Assembly: GCF_008370325.1 (NCBI RefSeq)
Contig: NZ_VNIP01000011.1
Span: 496,001-560,000, forward strand
DNA length: 64,000 bases
From: Martinezella tropici
Lineage (GTDB): Bacteria; Pseudomonadota; Alphaproteobacteria; Rhizobiales; Rhizobiaceae
Direction of reading: 5' to 3'
This document shows, in pieces, positions 17,487-25,687 of this stretch. The position numbers and the translations under genes are program-made. The notes beneath the pieces were generated by a model. It had not been told where the DNA came from, made no database searches, and was given only the letters and a program-made list of their open reading frames with translations. How positions within the stretch are numbered: the stretch's first letter is position 1; the number at the start of each line of letters is the position of its first letter.

Positions 17487-18617
17487 CTACTCCACCTTCG
17501 CCAGATCGCTGCGGATAATGGCCCTGAGTTCGTCGATCGGACGCAGGGAACTGCCGTCGTCGAAATGCCAGAACATCCATCCGTTGCACGCATCCAGGCC
17601 CTGAACCTTCGCGCCAAGGCGATGAATCGAACCGGCCTCGCCGCCGGAGGCGACCGTGCCGTCGGCGCGCACGATGGCGCTATAGCGGCGTTTCGCGTCC
17701 GTCAGGACCTGGCCCGGCTTGATCATGCCGCTCTCGATGAGCACGTTGAAAGCCACGCGCACTTCGGCCTTCTTGCCGGTCATGACGGTCAGTTCCGCCT
17801 TACCGAGCGGCTCGACGGCTGCGATGCGGGCGCTTGCCGCGTCGATATAATCCTGCTCGCGCTCGATACCGACGAAGTGGCGGCCGAGGCGCTTGGCGAC
17901 GGCGCCTGTCGTGCCCGATCCGAAGAAGGGATCGAGAATGATGTCGCCGGGCTTGGACGAGGCCATGATGACGCGGGCAAGCAGCGCTTCCGGCTTCTGG
18001 GTCGGATGCACCTTCTTGCCGTCATCGCCCTTCAGCCGCTCGTTGCCGTTGCAGATCGGGAACAGCCAGTCGGAGCGCATCTGCACGTCGTCGTTGGCGG
18101 CCTTCATGGCGTCGTAGTTGAAGGTATAGCCCTTGGCCTTGGCGTTCGGGCTTGCCCAGATCATCGTCTCATGGGCGTTCTGGAAGCGACGACCCTTGAA
18201 ATTCGGCATCGGGTTGGTCTTGCGCCAGACGATGTCATTGAGGATCCAGAAGTTCAGATCCTGCAGCGTCGCGCCGACGCGGAAGATGTTGTGATAGGAG
18301 CCGATGACCCAGATCGTGCCCGTCGGCTTCAGCACGCGGCGGCAGGCGAGCAGCCAGGCGCGGGTGAAGGCATCATAGGCTTCGAAGGAGGCAAACTGGT
18401 CCCACTCGTCATCGACTGCGTCGACCAGCGACTGGTCCGGACGGTGCAGCGTGCCGCCGAGCTGAAGATTGTAGGGCGGGTCGGCGAAGATGACGTCGAC
18501 GGACTGATTGGGCAGTGCTTCAAGAGCGGCCACGCAATCGCCCTTGATGATCGTGTCGATCCAGGAACCCGGAACGGCTGATGTCCTGAGGTCGGCAAGC
18601 GGGAAAACTGACGCCAT
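17487..18617 (-). CDS. ccrM: Cell-cycle DNA adenine methyltransferase (GANTC)
   Basis: 376 residues. It methylates the adenine of GANTC. DPPY motif IV is at residues 46-49 (FADPPYNLQLGG), and the AdoMet motif DPFFGSGTTGAVAKRLGR lies in the C-terminal half, giving the beta-class order. The last 90 residues (TDAKRRYSAIVRADGTV, GSIHRLGAKVQGLDACNGW) are the CcrM/HinfI-specific C-terminal domain. ATG 18617 (MASVFPLADL) is the conserved start. In alphaproteobacteria CcrM is an orphan methylase without a cognate nuclease and is cell-cycle timed; no restriction gene is nearby. TAACCAT-like motifs upstream are reported separately. Confidence 0.96.
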   Translation of the reverse strand: MASVFPLADLRTSAVPGSWIDTIIKGDCVAALEALPNQSVDVIFADPPYNLQLGGTLHRPDQSLVDAVDDEWDQFASFEAYDAFTRAWLLACRRVLKPTGTIWVIGSYHNIFRVGATLQDLNFWILNDIVWRKTNPMPNFKGRRFQNAHETMIWASPNAKAKGYTFNYDAMKAANDDVQMRSDWLFPICNGNERLKGDDGKKVHPTQKPEALLARVIMASSKPGDIILDPFFGSGTTGAVAKRLGRHFVGIEREQDYIDAASARIAAVEPLGKAELTVMTGKKAEVRVAFNVLIESGMIKPGQVLTDAKRRYSAIVRADGTVASGGEAGSIHRLGAKVQGLDACNGWMFWHFDDGSSLRPIDELRAIIRSDLAKVE

Positions 18618-18664
18618 GTGATACTCGCTGTTACACTTACTCGGTGTTCTTAACTGAGTGTTAT

Positions 18665-18686
18665 GGTTACCTAACTTGGTTACCAA
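18665..18686 (-). promoter_or_regulatory. Repeated GGTAACC motif upstream of ccrM
   Basis: On the minus strand, GGTAACCAA and GGTAACCAT follow each other at a 13-bp interval (plus-strand GGTTACC at 18665-18671 and 18678-18684). TTGGTTACCAA at 18676-18686 is also a perfect palindrome. They lie 48-70 bp before the ccrM ATG. GTAACCAT matches 7 of 8 bases of the CtrA half-site TTAACCAT, and CtrA activates ccrM in Caulobacter. Binding here is inference. Confidence 0.35.
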
Positions 18687-18766
18687 AGACTAAAGCGGCG
18701 GCATATTTTCCAAATTCCCACGCAAGTTCGCGGGAATTCGGGCCTCGTCGAAAGGCGTTGAAAGCC

Positions 18767-19114
18767 CTAGATATCGTGTACTGCGTGGCTATCATCAGGC
18801 GCTTCGTCCCGCTCCGTCATTCCATAGTCGCGAAGAACCTGCGCCACGCGCAGCCGATAATCAGCAAACACCGTCTTTCGGCCTGCCGTCTGTGCGGCGC
18901 GGTGGGCTTCGCGGTTTCGCCATTCACGAACGGCCGCCTCGTCGCGCCAGAAGGACAGCGACAGTAATTTGCCTGGCTGGCTCAGGCTTTCGAAGCGCTC
19001 GATCGAGATAAAGCCGTCGATCGTTTCGAGTTCGGAGCGCAGCATTGCGGCAATGTCGAGATAGTGCTGACGTTCATCGGGATGGGGAATGACTTCGAAA
19101 ATTACTGCGATCAT
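18767..19114 (-). CDS. Antibiotic biosynthesis monooxygenase (ABM) domain protein
   Basis: 115 residues. A single ABM dimeric alpha-beta barrel: MIAVIFEVIPHPDERQHYLD, then LRSELETIDGFISIERFES, LLSLSFWRDEAAVREWRN and the helix HRAAQTAG. ABM proteins are cofactor-free oxygenases or heme-degrading enzymes, and many have no known substrate. The start overlaps the NIPSNAP stop by 4 bp (ATGA), so the two are translated together. The polar C-terminal tail (about 15 residues) is unusual but not diagnostic. Confidence 0.85.
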   Translation of the reverse strand: MIAVIFEVIPHPDERQHYLDIAAMLRSELETIDGFISIERFESLSQPGKLLSLSFWRDEAAVREWRNREAHRAAQTAGRKTVFADYRLRVAQVLRDYGMTERDEAPDDSHAVHDI

Positions 19115-19440
19115 GGCGATATCCTTGGAGCATGCGGTAAGGATATATTTTTCAGGAAAATGCGATCTTCCCGCAAGATGAAACGCTCGCGGCGGGCAAA
19201 ATCGAGATTGGCCTGTGCCAGCGGATCGGCGGCAAGGCTCTTGCGATAGGCCTCGTAGGCAGCCAGGCCTTCGATGTTGTAGATGCCGTAGGCCGTCGTC
19301 AGCGAGCCCTCGTGCGGTGCGAAATAACCGGTCAGGTCGGCGCCGTTGCGCGGGATGACCTGGCCCCAGGCCTTGCCGTACTCTGCGAAGGCTTCCTGCT
19401 TGAACGGGTCGATCTGATAGCGGATGAGACAGGTGATCAT
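19111..19440 (-). CDS. NIPSNAP-family protein
   Basis: 109 residues. The ferredoxin-like NIPSNAP pattern is MITCLIRYQIDPFKQEAF, YGKAWGQVIPRNGADLTGYF and a helix (AYEAYRKSLAADPLAQANLD) followed by RRERFILRED. A strong ribosome binding site (AAAGGAGAAAG) precedes the ATG. It is the first gene of a coupled pair with the ABM protein and is divergent from the ArsR-like regulator, 72 bp away. The chemistry is unknown. The family is structurally related to ABM, so the pair could form a heteromeric barrel. Confidence 0.85.
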   Translation of the reverse strand: MITCLIRYQIDPFKQEAFAEYGKAWGQVIPRNGADLTGYFAPHEGSLTTAYGIYNIEGLAAYEAYRKSLAADPLAQANLDFARRERFILREDRIFLKNISLPHAPRISP

Positions 19441-19512
19441 TGGCTTTCTCCTTTGCCGATACAGACGTTTTCGCACATTGCAAGGCGGAGATGGTTCGGT
19501 TACGATCGAAGT

Positions 19513-20238
19513 ATGAAAGAAGGTCCAGACATAGCACAGATCGGCTCGCTGATCGGCGATCCCGCGCGCGCGAATATTTTGACAGCGCTTATGGGCGGCC
19601 GAGCGTTGACGGCAACGGAACTTGCGGCCGCTGCCGGCGTGACGCTGCAGACCGCCAGTGCCCATCTTGCCAAGCTCGAAGCGGGCGGCCTGCTGACGCA
19701 ACGCAAGCAGGGACGCCATCGCTATTTCACGCTGGCAGACGATCGCGTCGGCAAACTGCTCGAGGGCATCATGGGTTTTGCCGCAAGCCGTGGGCACCTG
19801 CGCCATCGCCCCGGCCCGAAGGAGCCGGCCCTGCGCAAGGCGCGCATCTGCTACGACCATCTGGCCGGCGACTACGGCGTGCGCATGCTGGACAGCCTGA
19901 TAGAGGCCGGTTCGATCTCTGTTATGGGCGAAGGCCTGAGCCTGACGCCCGGTGGTGAGAAGCATTTGGGATCGATCGGCATCGATGTCTCCGGGCTTCG
20001 CTCCAGCCGCCGTCCGCTTTGCCGGTCCTGCCTGGATTGGAGCGAACGGCGGGCGCATCTGGCCGGCAGCCTCGGCAAGGCACTGCTTTCAAACTTCTTC
20101 GACAAGGGTTGGGCGCGGCGAACCGAAAACAGCCGCTCGATCTTCTTCACGCCAGAGGGAGAGCGCCGTTTCCTGGCGCTCTTTCCGCTCGAATTGGGGG
20201 AAGACATCGAGCAGCCCCAGCTGGATGATACGCCTTAA
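19513..20238 (+). CDS. ArsR-like winged-helix regulator with Cys-containing C-terminal domain
   Basis: 241 residues. Residues 5-85 are an ArsR-type winged helix (IGSLIGDPARANILTALM, ELAAAAGVTLQTASAHLAKL, GRHRYFTLADDRVGKLLE). The second half is a conserved extension with RICYDHLAGDYGVRMLDSL and RPLCRSCLDWSERRAHLAG; a CxxC plus a further Cys could bind metal or sense redox state, but that is inference. It is divergently arranged with the NIPSNAP-ABM pair and is the obvious candidate regulator of it. The intergenic half-palindrome TTCG...CGAA (19495-19510) is a weak operator candidate. Confidence 0.85.
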   Translation: MKEGPDIAQIGSLIGDPARANILTALMGGRALTATELAAAAGVTLQTASAHLAKLEAGGLLTQRKQGRHRYFTLADDRVGKLLEGIMGFAASRGHLRHRPGPKEPALRKARICYDHLAGDYGVRMLDSLIEAGSISVMGEGLSLTPGGEKHLGSIGIDVSGLRSSRRPLCRSCLDWSERRAHLAGSLGKALLSNFFDKGWARRTENSRSIFFTPEGERRFLALFPLELGEDIEQPQLDDTP

Positions 20239-20303
20239 ACTGACCCGATCGGGACGCCGCTGAAATTGCTCCAATAATGCACCGAAGAAATTATCTATAA
20301 TTT

Positions 20304-20975
20304 TTAGCCGACGATTGCGAAGGCTTCACGCGTCGATCCGGAAGGTGTGCGAACCGGTGCGCGGCCGATCCATTGCACATGCTTCTGCAGGATCGCAGCC
20401 GCCTCGTCGGCCCGCCCCTGGCGCAACGCCGCCAGAATAGCGCGATGGTCGTGATCCGTGCGCTTCTCCCAGCCGGATTGCCAGGCGGAGAAGAGAAAGC
20501 GAGCGCTGGCGGCATGCAGGTCATCGATGGCAGCCAGCAGCCGCGCCATGCCGCAGGGCGCCAGAATCAGCCGGTGGAAGCGGCGATTGGCTTCCTCCCA
20601 GGCGTGGACGTTGCCGGCGGCATCGCCGTCGCGCGTTGCCTGCTCAGCCTCATCGAGAATGGCAGGCGTCAGGTGCGGCGCTGCATGCTTGAGCGCAAGC
20701 CCCTCAAGGGCTGCCCGCATTTCCGCGACCTCGCGGACTTCCTTGAGATCGAAGGAGGCGACGCGAACGCCGCGACGCGGCAGGCTGATCGCCAGCCCCT
20801 GCGCCTCCAGCCGCCGGAATGCCTCGCGCACGGGCACGTGGCTGGCGCCGAACTCTTCGGCGATGTGATCCTGCCGCAGGCGGGCATCGGGCGCGATCTC
20901 GCCGCGGATGATGCGATCGGCAAGCACCCGGCTGATGCGGCTGGCAATGGTGGTGTCGTCGCGCTCCTTGGCCAT
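20304..20975 (-). CDS. GntR-family regulator, FCD type
   Basis: 223 residues. The N-terminal winged helix is typical of GntR (LADRIIRGEIAPDARL, HIAEEFGASHVPVREAFRRL, GLAISLPRRGVRVASF). The C-terminal FCD domain has EMRAALEGLALKHAAPH and the metal-site helix FHRLILAPCGMARLL, which carries one of the usual metal-binding His, plus HDHRAILAALRQGRADEAAA. FCD members sense carboxylic acids. It converges on the ArsR-like gene and is divergent from the HAD gene at 21210. No target gene is evident next to it. Confidence 0.9.
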   Translation of the reverse strand: MAKERDDTTIASRISRVLADRIIRGEIAPDARLRQDHIAEEFGASHVPVREAFRRLEAQGLAISLPRRGVRVASFDLKEVREVAEMRAALEGLALKHAAPHLTPAILDEAEQATRDGDAAGNVHAWEEANRRFHRLILAPCGMARLLAAIDDLHAASARFLFSAWQSGWEKRTDHDHRAILAALRQGRADEAAAILQKHVQWIGRAPVRTPSGSTREAFAIVG

Positions 20976-21209
20976 GGCCGATCCTTAAAGGCGTGCCTGC
21001 CGGATGTCGAGCGGCAAGCAAAAGTCATCACTTCTTTCGCGCATTTCGACCCTTTCGCTAACTGCAGCGCAGCCATGCCCGCCAATTGGTTGAGCTTTGC
21101 CGACATATCGTGTAAAGCCCCACCGTCATTTTCCAGAGCATGCGGCGAACCACCGACGGCCTTCCGTGAAGCATGCCGAATTCAGCCCATATCAAAGGCA
21201 GCACCTCTC

Positions 21210-21902
21210 ATGAGCAATGGCTTCGACCTCATCATCTTCGACTGCGACGGCGTTCTGGTCGATTCGGAAATCATCGCGGCACAAGTCGAATCCAAACTGC
21301 TGACCGATGCCGGCTATCCGATCAGCACCGAGGAAATGGGCGAGCGCTTCGCCGGCATGACCTGGCGCAACATCCTGTTCGAAGTCGAGCGCGAGGCGAG
21401 CATCCCGCTCTCCGCGTCGCTGCTCGACAAATCCGAGAAGCTGCTCGACCTGAAGCTTGCCAGCGACGTCCAGGCCATTCCCGGTGTGCCGCTTGCGCTG
21501 TCGCGGCTGCCAATGCCGCGCTGCATCTGCTCGAATTCCAGCTCCGAACGCCTTGAGATGATGCTGACCAAGGTCGGCTACATCAAGCTGTTTGCTCCGA
21601 ATATCTTTTCCGCCAAGGATCTCGGTGCCGACCGCGTGAAGCCGAAGCCGGATATCTTCTTGCACGGCGCCAGGGAGATGAATGCCAGCCCGGCCAATAC
21701 GATCGTCGTCGAAGATTCGGTTCACGGCGTCCAGGCGGCACGAGCCGCCGGCATGCGCGTCATCGGCTTCACCGGTGCGTCGCACACCTATCTTTCGCAT
21801 GCAGACCGGCTGACCGATGCCGGCGCCGAGACCGTCGTCAGCCGCATGGCCGACCTGCCCGGGGTGGTCATGGCACTCGCCGAATGGGACGGCGTGCTCT
21901 GA
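21210..21902 (+). CDS. HAD-superfamily phosphatase, beta-phosphoglucomutase-like
   Basis: 230 residues. Motif I is LIIFDCDGVLVDSE with Asp nucleophile and general acid in DxD form, motif II RCICSNSSSERL, motif III KPKPDIFLHGA and motif IV TIVVEDSVHGVQAARAAGM. The helical cap (about 20-85) is of the C1 type seen in phosphoglycolate phosphatase/beta-PGM-like enzymes. ATG 21210 begins just before motif I; the long open frame upstream is antisense to the GntR gene. The substrate is undetermined. It is followed by a heptamer repeat. Confidence 0.9.
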   Translation: MSNGFDLIIFDCDGVLVDSEIIAAQVESKLLTDAGYPISTEEMGERFAGMTWRNILFEVEREASIPLSASLLDKSEKLLDLKLASDVQAIPGVPLALSRLPMPRCICSNSSSERLEMMLTKVGYIKLFAPNIFSAKDLGADRVKPKPDIFLHGAREMNASPANTIVVEDSVHGVQAARAAGMRVIGFTGASHTYLSHADRLTDAGAETVVSRMADLPGVVMALAEWDGVL

Positions 21903-21904
21903 GG

Positions 21905-21936
21905 CAATAGGCAATAGGCAATAGGCGATAGGCAAT
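21905..21936. repeat. Heptamer array (CAATAGG)n
   Basis: Four to five tandem 7-bp units (CAATAGG, the fourth altered to CGATAGG), starting 3 bp after the HAD stop codon. Read with the second array at 21987-22007 it forms an inverted pair with G-U wobble pairs on the minus-strand transcript. Confidence 0.85.
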
Positions 21937-21986
21937 AAATGTTGCGGCTATAGTGCCGGCGGCAGCAAGGACAAGGTGATCTTTTC

Positions 21987-22007
21987 CTACTGCCTACTGC
22001 CTACTGC
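21987..22007. repeat. Heptamer array (CTACTGC)3
   Basis: Three perfect tandem copies of CTACTGC, ending 13 bp from the stop codon of the minus-strand lipoprotein gene. In the minus-strand RNA this reads GCAGUAG repeated and can pair with the CCUAUUG units from the other array, with one G-U per unit, across a 50-nt loop. It could act as the 3' hairpin of the lipoprotein mRNA. Confidence 0.8.
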
Positions 22008-22019
22008 TTGACCCCAACC

Positions 22020-22640
22020 TTAGTGACGCTTCTTACGCGCCGGCTTCTCGCCCTTCACAGGCTTCTGCGGCCCCTGCTCGAAGCCGAGCTGGACGATCGT
22101 AAAGCCGCCGGAGCCGCCGGCAACCTGGATATCGTTATCGGTGAAGAGGAACTGTGCGGTGGTTTCGCCCGGCGGAATTTCCGCCGTGTACATGATGGTC
22201 TTGCTGTAAAGGGCGTTGTCATTGTCCATGACGGCAACGTGGATGGGCAAGGTGACCTTGCCGGAGCTGCCCATCGGGCCTGCAACCAGGCGCCCTTGCG
22301 CGACGACGTGAATGCCAAGGCTGGCGCCGTCGCTGGTGCACTGGCGCGTCGCCTGCGCGAGCGAGGCTTGATAGGCCAGCTGGTTCGGATCGTCCTTGGC
22401 GCCCTTGGCGTAAACGCGATAGACCGAATCCTCATCGCGGATGACAGCCTGCGGGCATTTGCCGGCGACATAGGTCTGACCACCGGTCGGAGCCGCCGTC
22501 GCGGTGCTCGCCTGCGGTGCTACCGCTACGTCCGTTGCCGGCTGTTTTTCATTATTGCCGCCAATACCGAGAGTGCTGCAACCCGTCAGCAATGCCAGAA
22601 GCGAAGCGGAGAAAAGACGACGCGAAACCTTGCCAAACAC
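22020..22640 (-). CDS. Predicted lipoprotein, conserved in rhizobia
   Basis: 206 residues. The N-terminus MFGKVSRRLFSASLLALLTG ends in an LTGC lipobox (Cys21). An Ala/Thr/Pro-rich linker follows, then a conserved globular domain (KCPQAVIRDEDSVYRVY, TRQCTSDGASLGIHVVAQG, FLFTDNDIQVAGG) and a basic tail (KGEKPARKKRH). The start codon is GTG at 22640. The domain resembles other alphaproteobacterial envelope lipoproteins of unknown role. It lies upstream of and divergent from thrC. Membrane anchoring is well supported; function is not. Confidence 0.78.
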   Translation of the reverse strand: MFGKVSRRLFSASLLALLTGCSTLGIGGNNEKQPATDVAVAPQASTATAAPTGGQTYVAGKCPQAVIRDEDSVYRVYAKGAKDDPNQLAYQASLAQATRQCTSDGASLGIHVVAQGRLVAGPMGSSGKVTLPIHVAVMDNDNALYSKTIMYTAEIPPGETTAQFLFTDNDIQVAGGSGGFTIVQLGFEQGPQKPVKGEKPARKKRH

Positions 22641-22953
22641 TATTATTCCACCCTCTCCATATATTTCACATTATCGGCCTGCAGCCTGTCAAACGGGCCT
22701 TTTATGACACTTGGCGATGGTCTATACCAGCGACGCAGCAAAAAATCGATTGGGTAGACACCGTTTTGGCTCACTTTTCGAGATCCACACATTGCCATAG
22801 ACAGCCGCCGCATGGCGCCGATCCCACGCGCCTTGCGCAAACGCGAAAACCACGCGGCTGATCCGACGCAAAAAGACAGGCCGCCGTCGCTTCGTTCCAC
22901 TACCCTCTCAATCGATCACTCAGGCAATTTTGCGACCAAAGGAATTCTAAACC
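22641..22953. other. 313-bp divergent intergenic region, nothing recognised
   Basis: The space between the divergent lipoprotein and thrC starts. Short open frames exist but have no codon bias or homology I can see. It must hold both promoters; no operator-like palindrome or leader-peptide structure was found. Confidence 0.5.
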
Positions 22954-24351
22954 GTGGATTACATTTCAACGCGGGGAGAAGCCCCTGCCCTTGGCTTCTG
23001 CGACGCTCTCCTGGCCGGCCTTGCCCGTGACGGCGGGCTTTACGTTCCCCGTGAGTGGCCTGTCCTGACGAAGAAGGAAATCCGCGCCTTTCGCGGCAAG
23101 AGCTATCAGGAGGTCGCTTTCGCAGTCCTCTCGCCCTTCACGAACGGCGAGATCCCGGCAGAGATCTTTCGCGGCATGATCGACGACGCCTACGCCACCT
23201 TCCGGCACCCGGCGGTGGCTCCGCTCGTCCAGACCGGGCCGAACAGTTTCGTCATGGAGCTCTTCCACGGCACGACGCTCGCCTTCAAGGATGTCGCCAT
23301 GCAGCTGCTGGCGCGGCTGATGGATTACGCGCTGGAAAGGCGCGGCCAGCGGGCGACCATCGTTGGCGCCACGTCGGGCGATACCGGTGGTGCTGCGATC
23401 GACGCCTTTGCCGGCCGCGAGCGCACCGATATCTTCATTCTCTTCCCGCATGAGAAGGTCTCGCCGGTGCAGCAGCGGCAGATGACTACCTCGACGGCGG
23501 CAAATGTTCACGCGCTGGCGGTCAAGGGCAATTTCGACGACTGCCAGAACCTCGTCAAAGCCATGTTCAACGACGCCGCCTTCCGCGACAAGGTCAAACT
23601 TTCCGGCGTCAACTCCATCAACTGGGCGCGAATCATGGCGCAGGTGGTCTATTACTTCACTACCGCCGTCGCTCTTGGCGGCCCGGACCGCAAGATTTCC
23701 TTCACCGTGCCCACGGGCAATTTCGGCGATATTTTCGCAGGCTACGTCGCCAAGCGCATGGGCCTTCCGATCGAGCGCCTGGTCATCGCCACCAACGAGA
23801 ACGATATCCTGGCACGCACGTTGAAGACAGGCCGCTACGAGATGCGTTCAGTCAAGGCAACTACCTCTCCGTCGATGGATATCCAGATTTCCTCCAACTT
23901 CGAACGGCTGCTGTTCGAGGCCAACGGCCGCGATGCTTCCAAGGTGCGCGCCGCCATGGAGAGCCTGAAGCAGTCGAACGGCTTTTCGATCAGCGAAGAG
24001 GCCCTGAAGTTCATCAAGAAGGACTTCCGCGCCGGTCGCGCCAGCGAGAAGCAGGTGGCCGAAACGATCCGCAAAACCCTTGCTGACACGGGCTATCTGC
24101 TCGATCCGCATACGGCGATCGGCGCCTTCGTCGCCGCGAAGAACGAGCGCCCCAGCAGCCCTATGGTGACGCTTGCCACCGCACATCCCGCAAAATTCCC
24201 CGCCGCAGTAAAATCCGCATCCGGTATTGACCCGGCGCTTCCGACGTGGCTTGCTGGTCTGATGACCAGGGAGGAGCGTTTCGACATTCTCGATCCGGAA
24301 CTTAAAGCCGTTGAAGGCTTTATCGGCAAGCACGCCAGGGCCGGGGAATAA
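22954..24351 (+). CDS. thrC: Threonine synthase
   Basis: 465 residues. A PLP enzyme that converts O-phosphohomoserine to threonine. The N-terminus DYISTRGEAPALGFCDALLAGLARDGGLYVP is the classic class-2 (fungal/proteobacterial) ThrC start. The PLP lysine lies in HGTTLAFKDVAMQ, the phosphate-binding loop is GATSGDTGGAA, and TGNFGDIFAGYVAKRMG follows. Initiation is at GTG 22954, behind AAAGGAATTC. It is followed 20 bp later by the M16 peptidase gene, an arrangement frequent in Rhizobiales. thrB lies elsewhere in this window (41177-42142). Confidence 0.97.
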   Translation: MDYISTRGEAPALGFCDALLAGLARDGGLYVPREWPVLTKKEIRAFRGKSYQEVAFAVLSPFTNGEIPAEIFRGMIDDAYATFRHPAVAPLVQTGPNSFVMELFHGTTLAFKDVAMQLLARLMDYALERRGQRATIVGATSGDTGGAAIDAFAGRERTDIFILFPHEKVSPVQQRQMTTSTAANVHALAVKGNFDDCQNLVKAMFNDAAFRDKVKLSGVNSINWARIMAQVVYYFTTAVALGGPDRKISFTVPTGNFGDIFAGYVAKRMGLPIERLVIATNENDILARTLKTGRYEMRSVKATTSPSMDIQISSNFERLLFEANGRDASKVRAAMESLKQSNGFSISEEALKFIKKDFRAGRASEKQVAETIRKTLADTGYLLDPHTAIGAFVAAKNERPSSPMVTLATAHPAKFPAAVKSASGIDPALPTWLAGLMTREERFDILDPELKAVEGFIGKHARAGE

Positions 24352-24371
24352 CAAACGCGGAAAGACAAGCG

Positions 24372-25670
24372 ATGACAGTGGAGTGCACCCGGCTTGCGTC
24401 CGGGCTGACAATAGCAACCCAATCGATGCCACATCTCGAAAGCGTGGCACTCGGCGTTTGGATCAAATCGGGTTCGCGTAACGAGACGGAAGCAGAACAC
24501 GGTATCGCGCATCTGCTCGAGCACATGGCGTTCAAGGGCACGGGACGGCGCACCGCCCGCGAGATCGCCGAGGAAATCGAGAATGTCGGCGGCGAAGTCA
24601 ACGCTGCCACCTCGACCGAAACCACCTCCTATTATGCCCGCGTTTTAAAGGATCACGTGCCGCTCGCCGTCGATATCCTTGCCGATATCCTGACGGAGTC
24701 CGCCTTCGACGAGGAAGAGCTGGCGCGCGAAAAGCAGGTCATCCTGCAGGAAATCAATGCGGCGAACGACACGCCAGACGATGTCGTATTCGACAAGTTT
24801 TCCGAAGTCGCCTATCGCGGCCAGACGCTCGGGCGCGCCATTCTGGGCACGCCAGAGACCGTCGTCTCCTTCTCGCCGGAACAGATCCGCCATTATCTCG
24901 GCCGCAACTACATAACCGACCGCATGTTCGTGGTGGCGGCCGGCGCTGTCGATCATGAAAGCTTCGTGCGTCAGGTCGAGGAGCGCTTCTCCAGCCTGCC
25001 GACGAAGCCGTCCGCTCCGCCCGTTATCGAGCCAGCCCGCTATATCGGCGGCAACATCCGGGAAACGCGCGACCTGATGGATGCGCAGATCCTGCTCGGT
25101 TTCGAGGGACGCGCCTATCACACCCGCGATTTCTATTGTTCGCAGATCCTCGCCAACATCCTCGGCGGTGGCATGTCCTCGCGCCTGTTCCAGGAAGTGC
25201 GCGAATTCCGTGGCCTCTGTTATTCGGTCTATGCCTTTCACTGGGGCTTCTCCGACACCGGCATCTTCGGCATCCACGCCGCGACCGGTGGCGAGAACCT
25301 GCCGGAATTGCTGCCCGTCATCGTCGACGAGCTGCACAAGTCGTCTCATGATATCCAGCAGCAGGAAATCGAGCGCGCCCGCGCCCAGATCCGTGCACAG
25401 CTCTTGATGGGCCAGGAAAGCCCGGCCGCCCGCGCCGGCCAGATCGCCCGGCAGATGATGCTTTATGGCCGCCCCATCCCGAACCAGGAGATGCTGGAAC
25501 GCCTGGAAGGCATCACCATCGAGCGTTTGACGGATCTTGCCGGCCGGCTGTTCTTCGATACAGTACCGACGCTTTCGGCGATCGGGCCGCTGGAGCAGCT
25601 TGCACCGATGGAAGACATCGTCACGTCGCTGTCGTCGCCGGCCCCTGCTTCCAAAAGCGCAAGCGGCTAA
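24372..25670 (+). CDS. M16-family zinc peptidase (processing-peptidase-like)
   Basis: 432 residues. The inverted zinc motif HLLEHMAFKG (HxxEH) is at about residues 46-50, with the downstream Glu in NAATSTETTSYYARVLKDHV. Two M16 half-domains follow (about 1-205 and 206-420), including the Gly-rich ILGGGMSSRLFQEVRE of the second half. This is the size and layout of mitochondrial-processing-peptidase beta subunits and bacterial PqqL/YmxG. No signal peptide, so it should be cytosolic. It sits between thrC and a GNAT gene, all on one strand. Confidence 0.93.
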   Translation: MTVECTRLASGLTIATQSMPHLESVALGVWIKSGSRNETEAEHGIAHLLEHMAFKGTGRRTAREIAEEIENVGGEVNAATSTETTSYYARVLKDHVPLAVDILADILTESAFDEEELAREKQVILQEINAANDTPDDVVFDKFSEVAYRGQTLGRAILGTPETVVSFSPEQIRHYLGRNYITDRMFVVAAGAVDHESFVRQVEERFSSLPTKPSAPPVIEPARYIGGNIRETRDLMDAQILLGFEGRAYHTRDFYCSQILANILGGGMSSRLFQEVREFRGLCYSVYAFHWGFSDTGIFGIHAATGGENLPELLPVIVDELHKSSHDIQQQEIERARAQIRAQLLMGQESPAARAGQIARQMMLYGRPIPNQEMLERLEGITIERLTDLAGRLFFDTVPTLSAIGPLEQLAPMEDIVTSLSSPAPASKSASG

Positions 25671-25687
25671 GGGCACGCCGCGAGCCT

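Noticed and set aside
20373..21209. N-terminal extension of the HAD phosphatase by 279 codons
   Set aside because: The stretch is antisense to the GntR gene; the HAD domain starts at its own ATG (21210).
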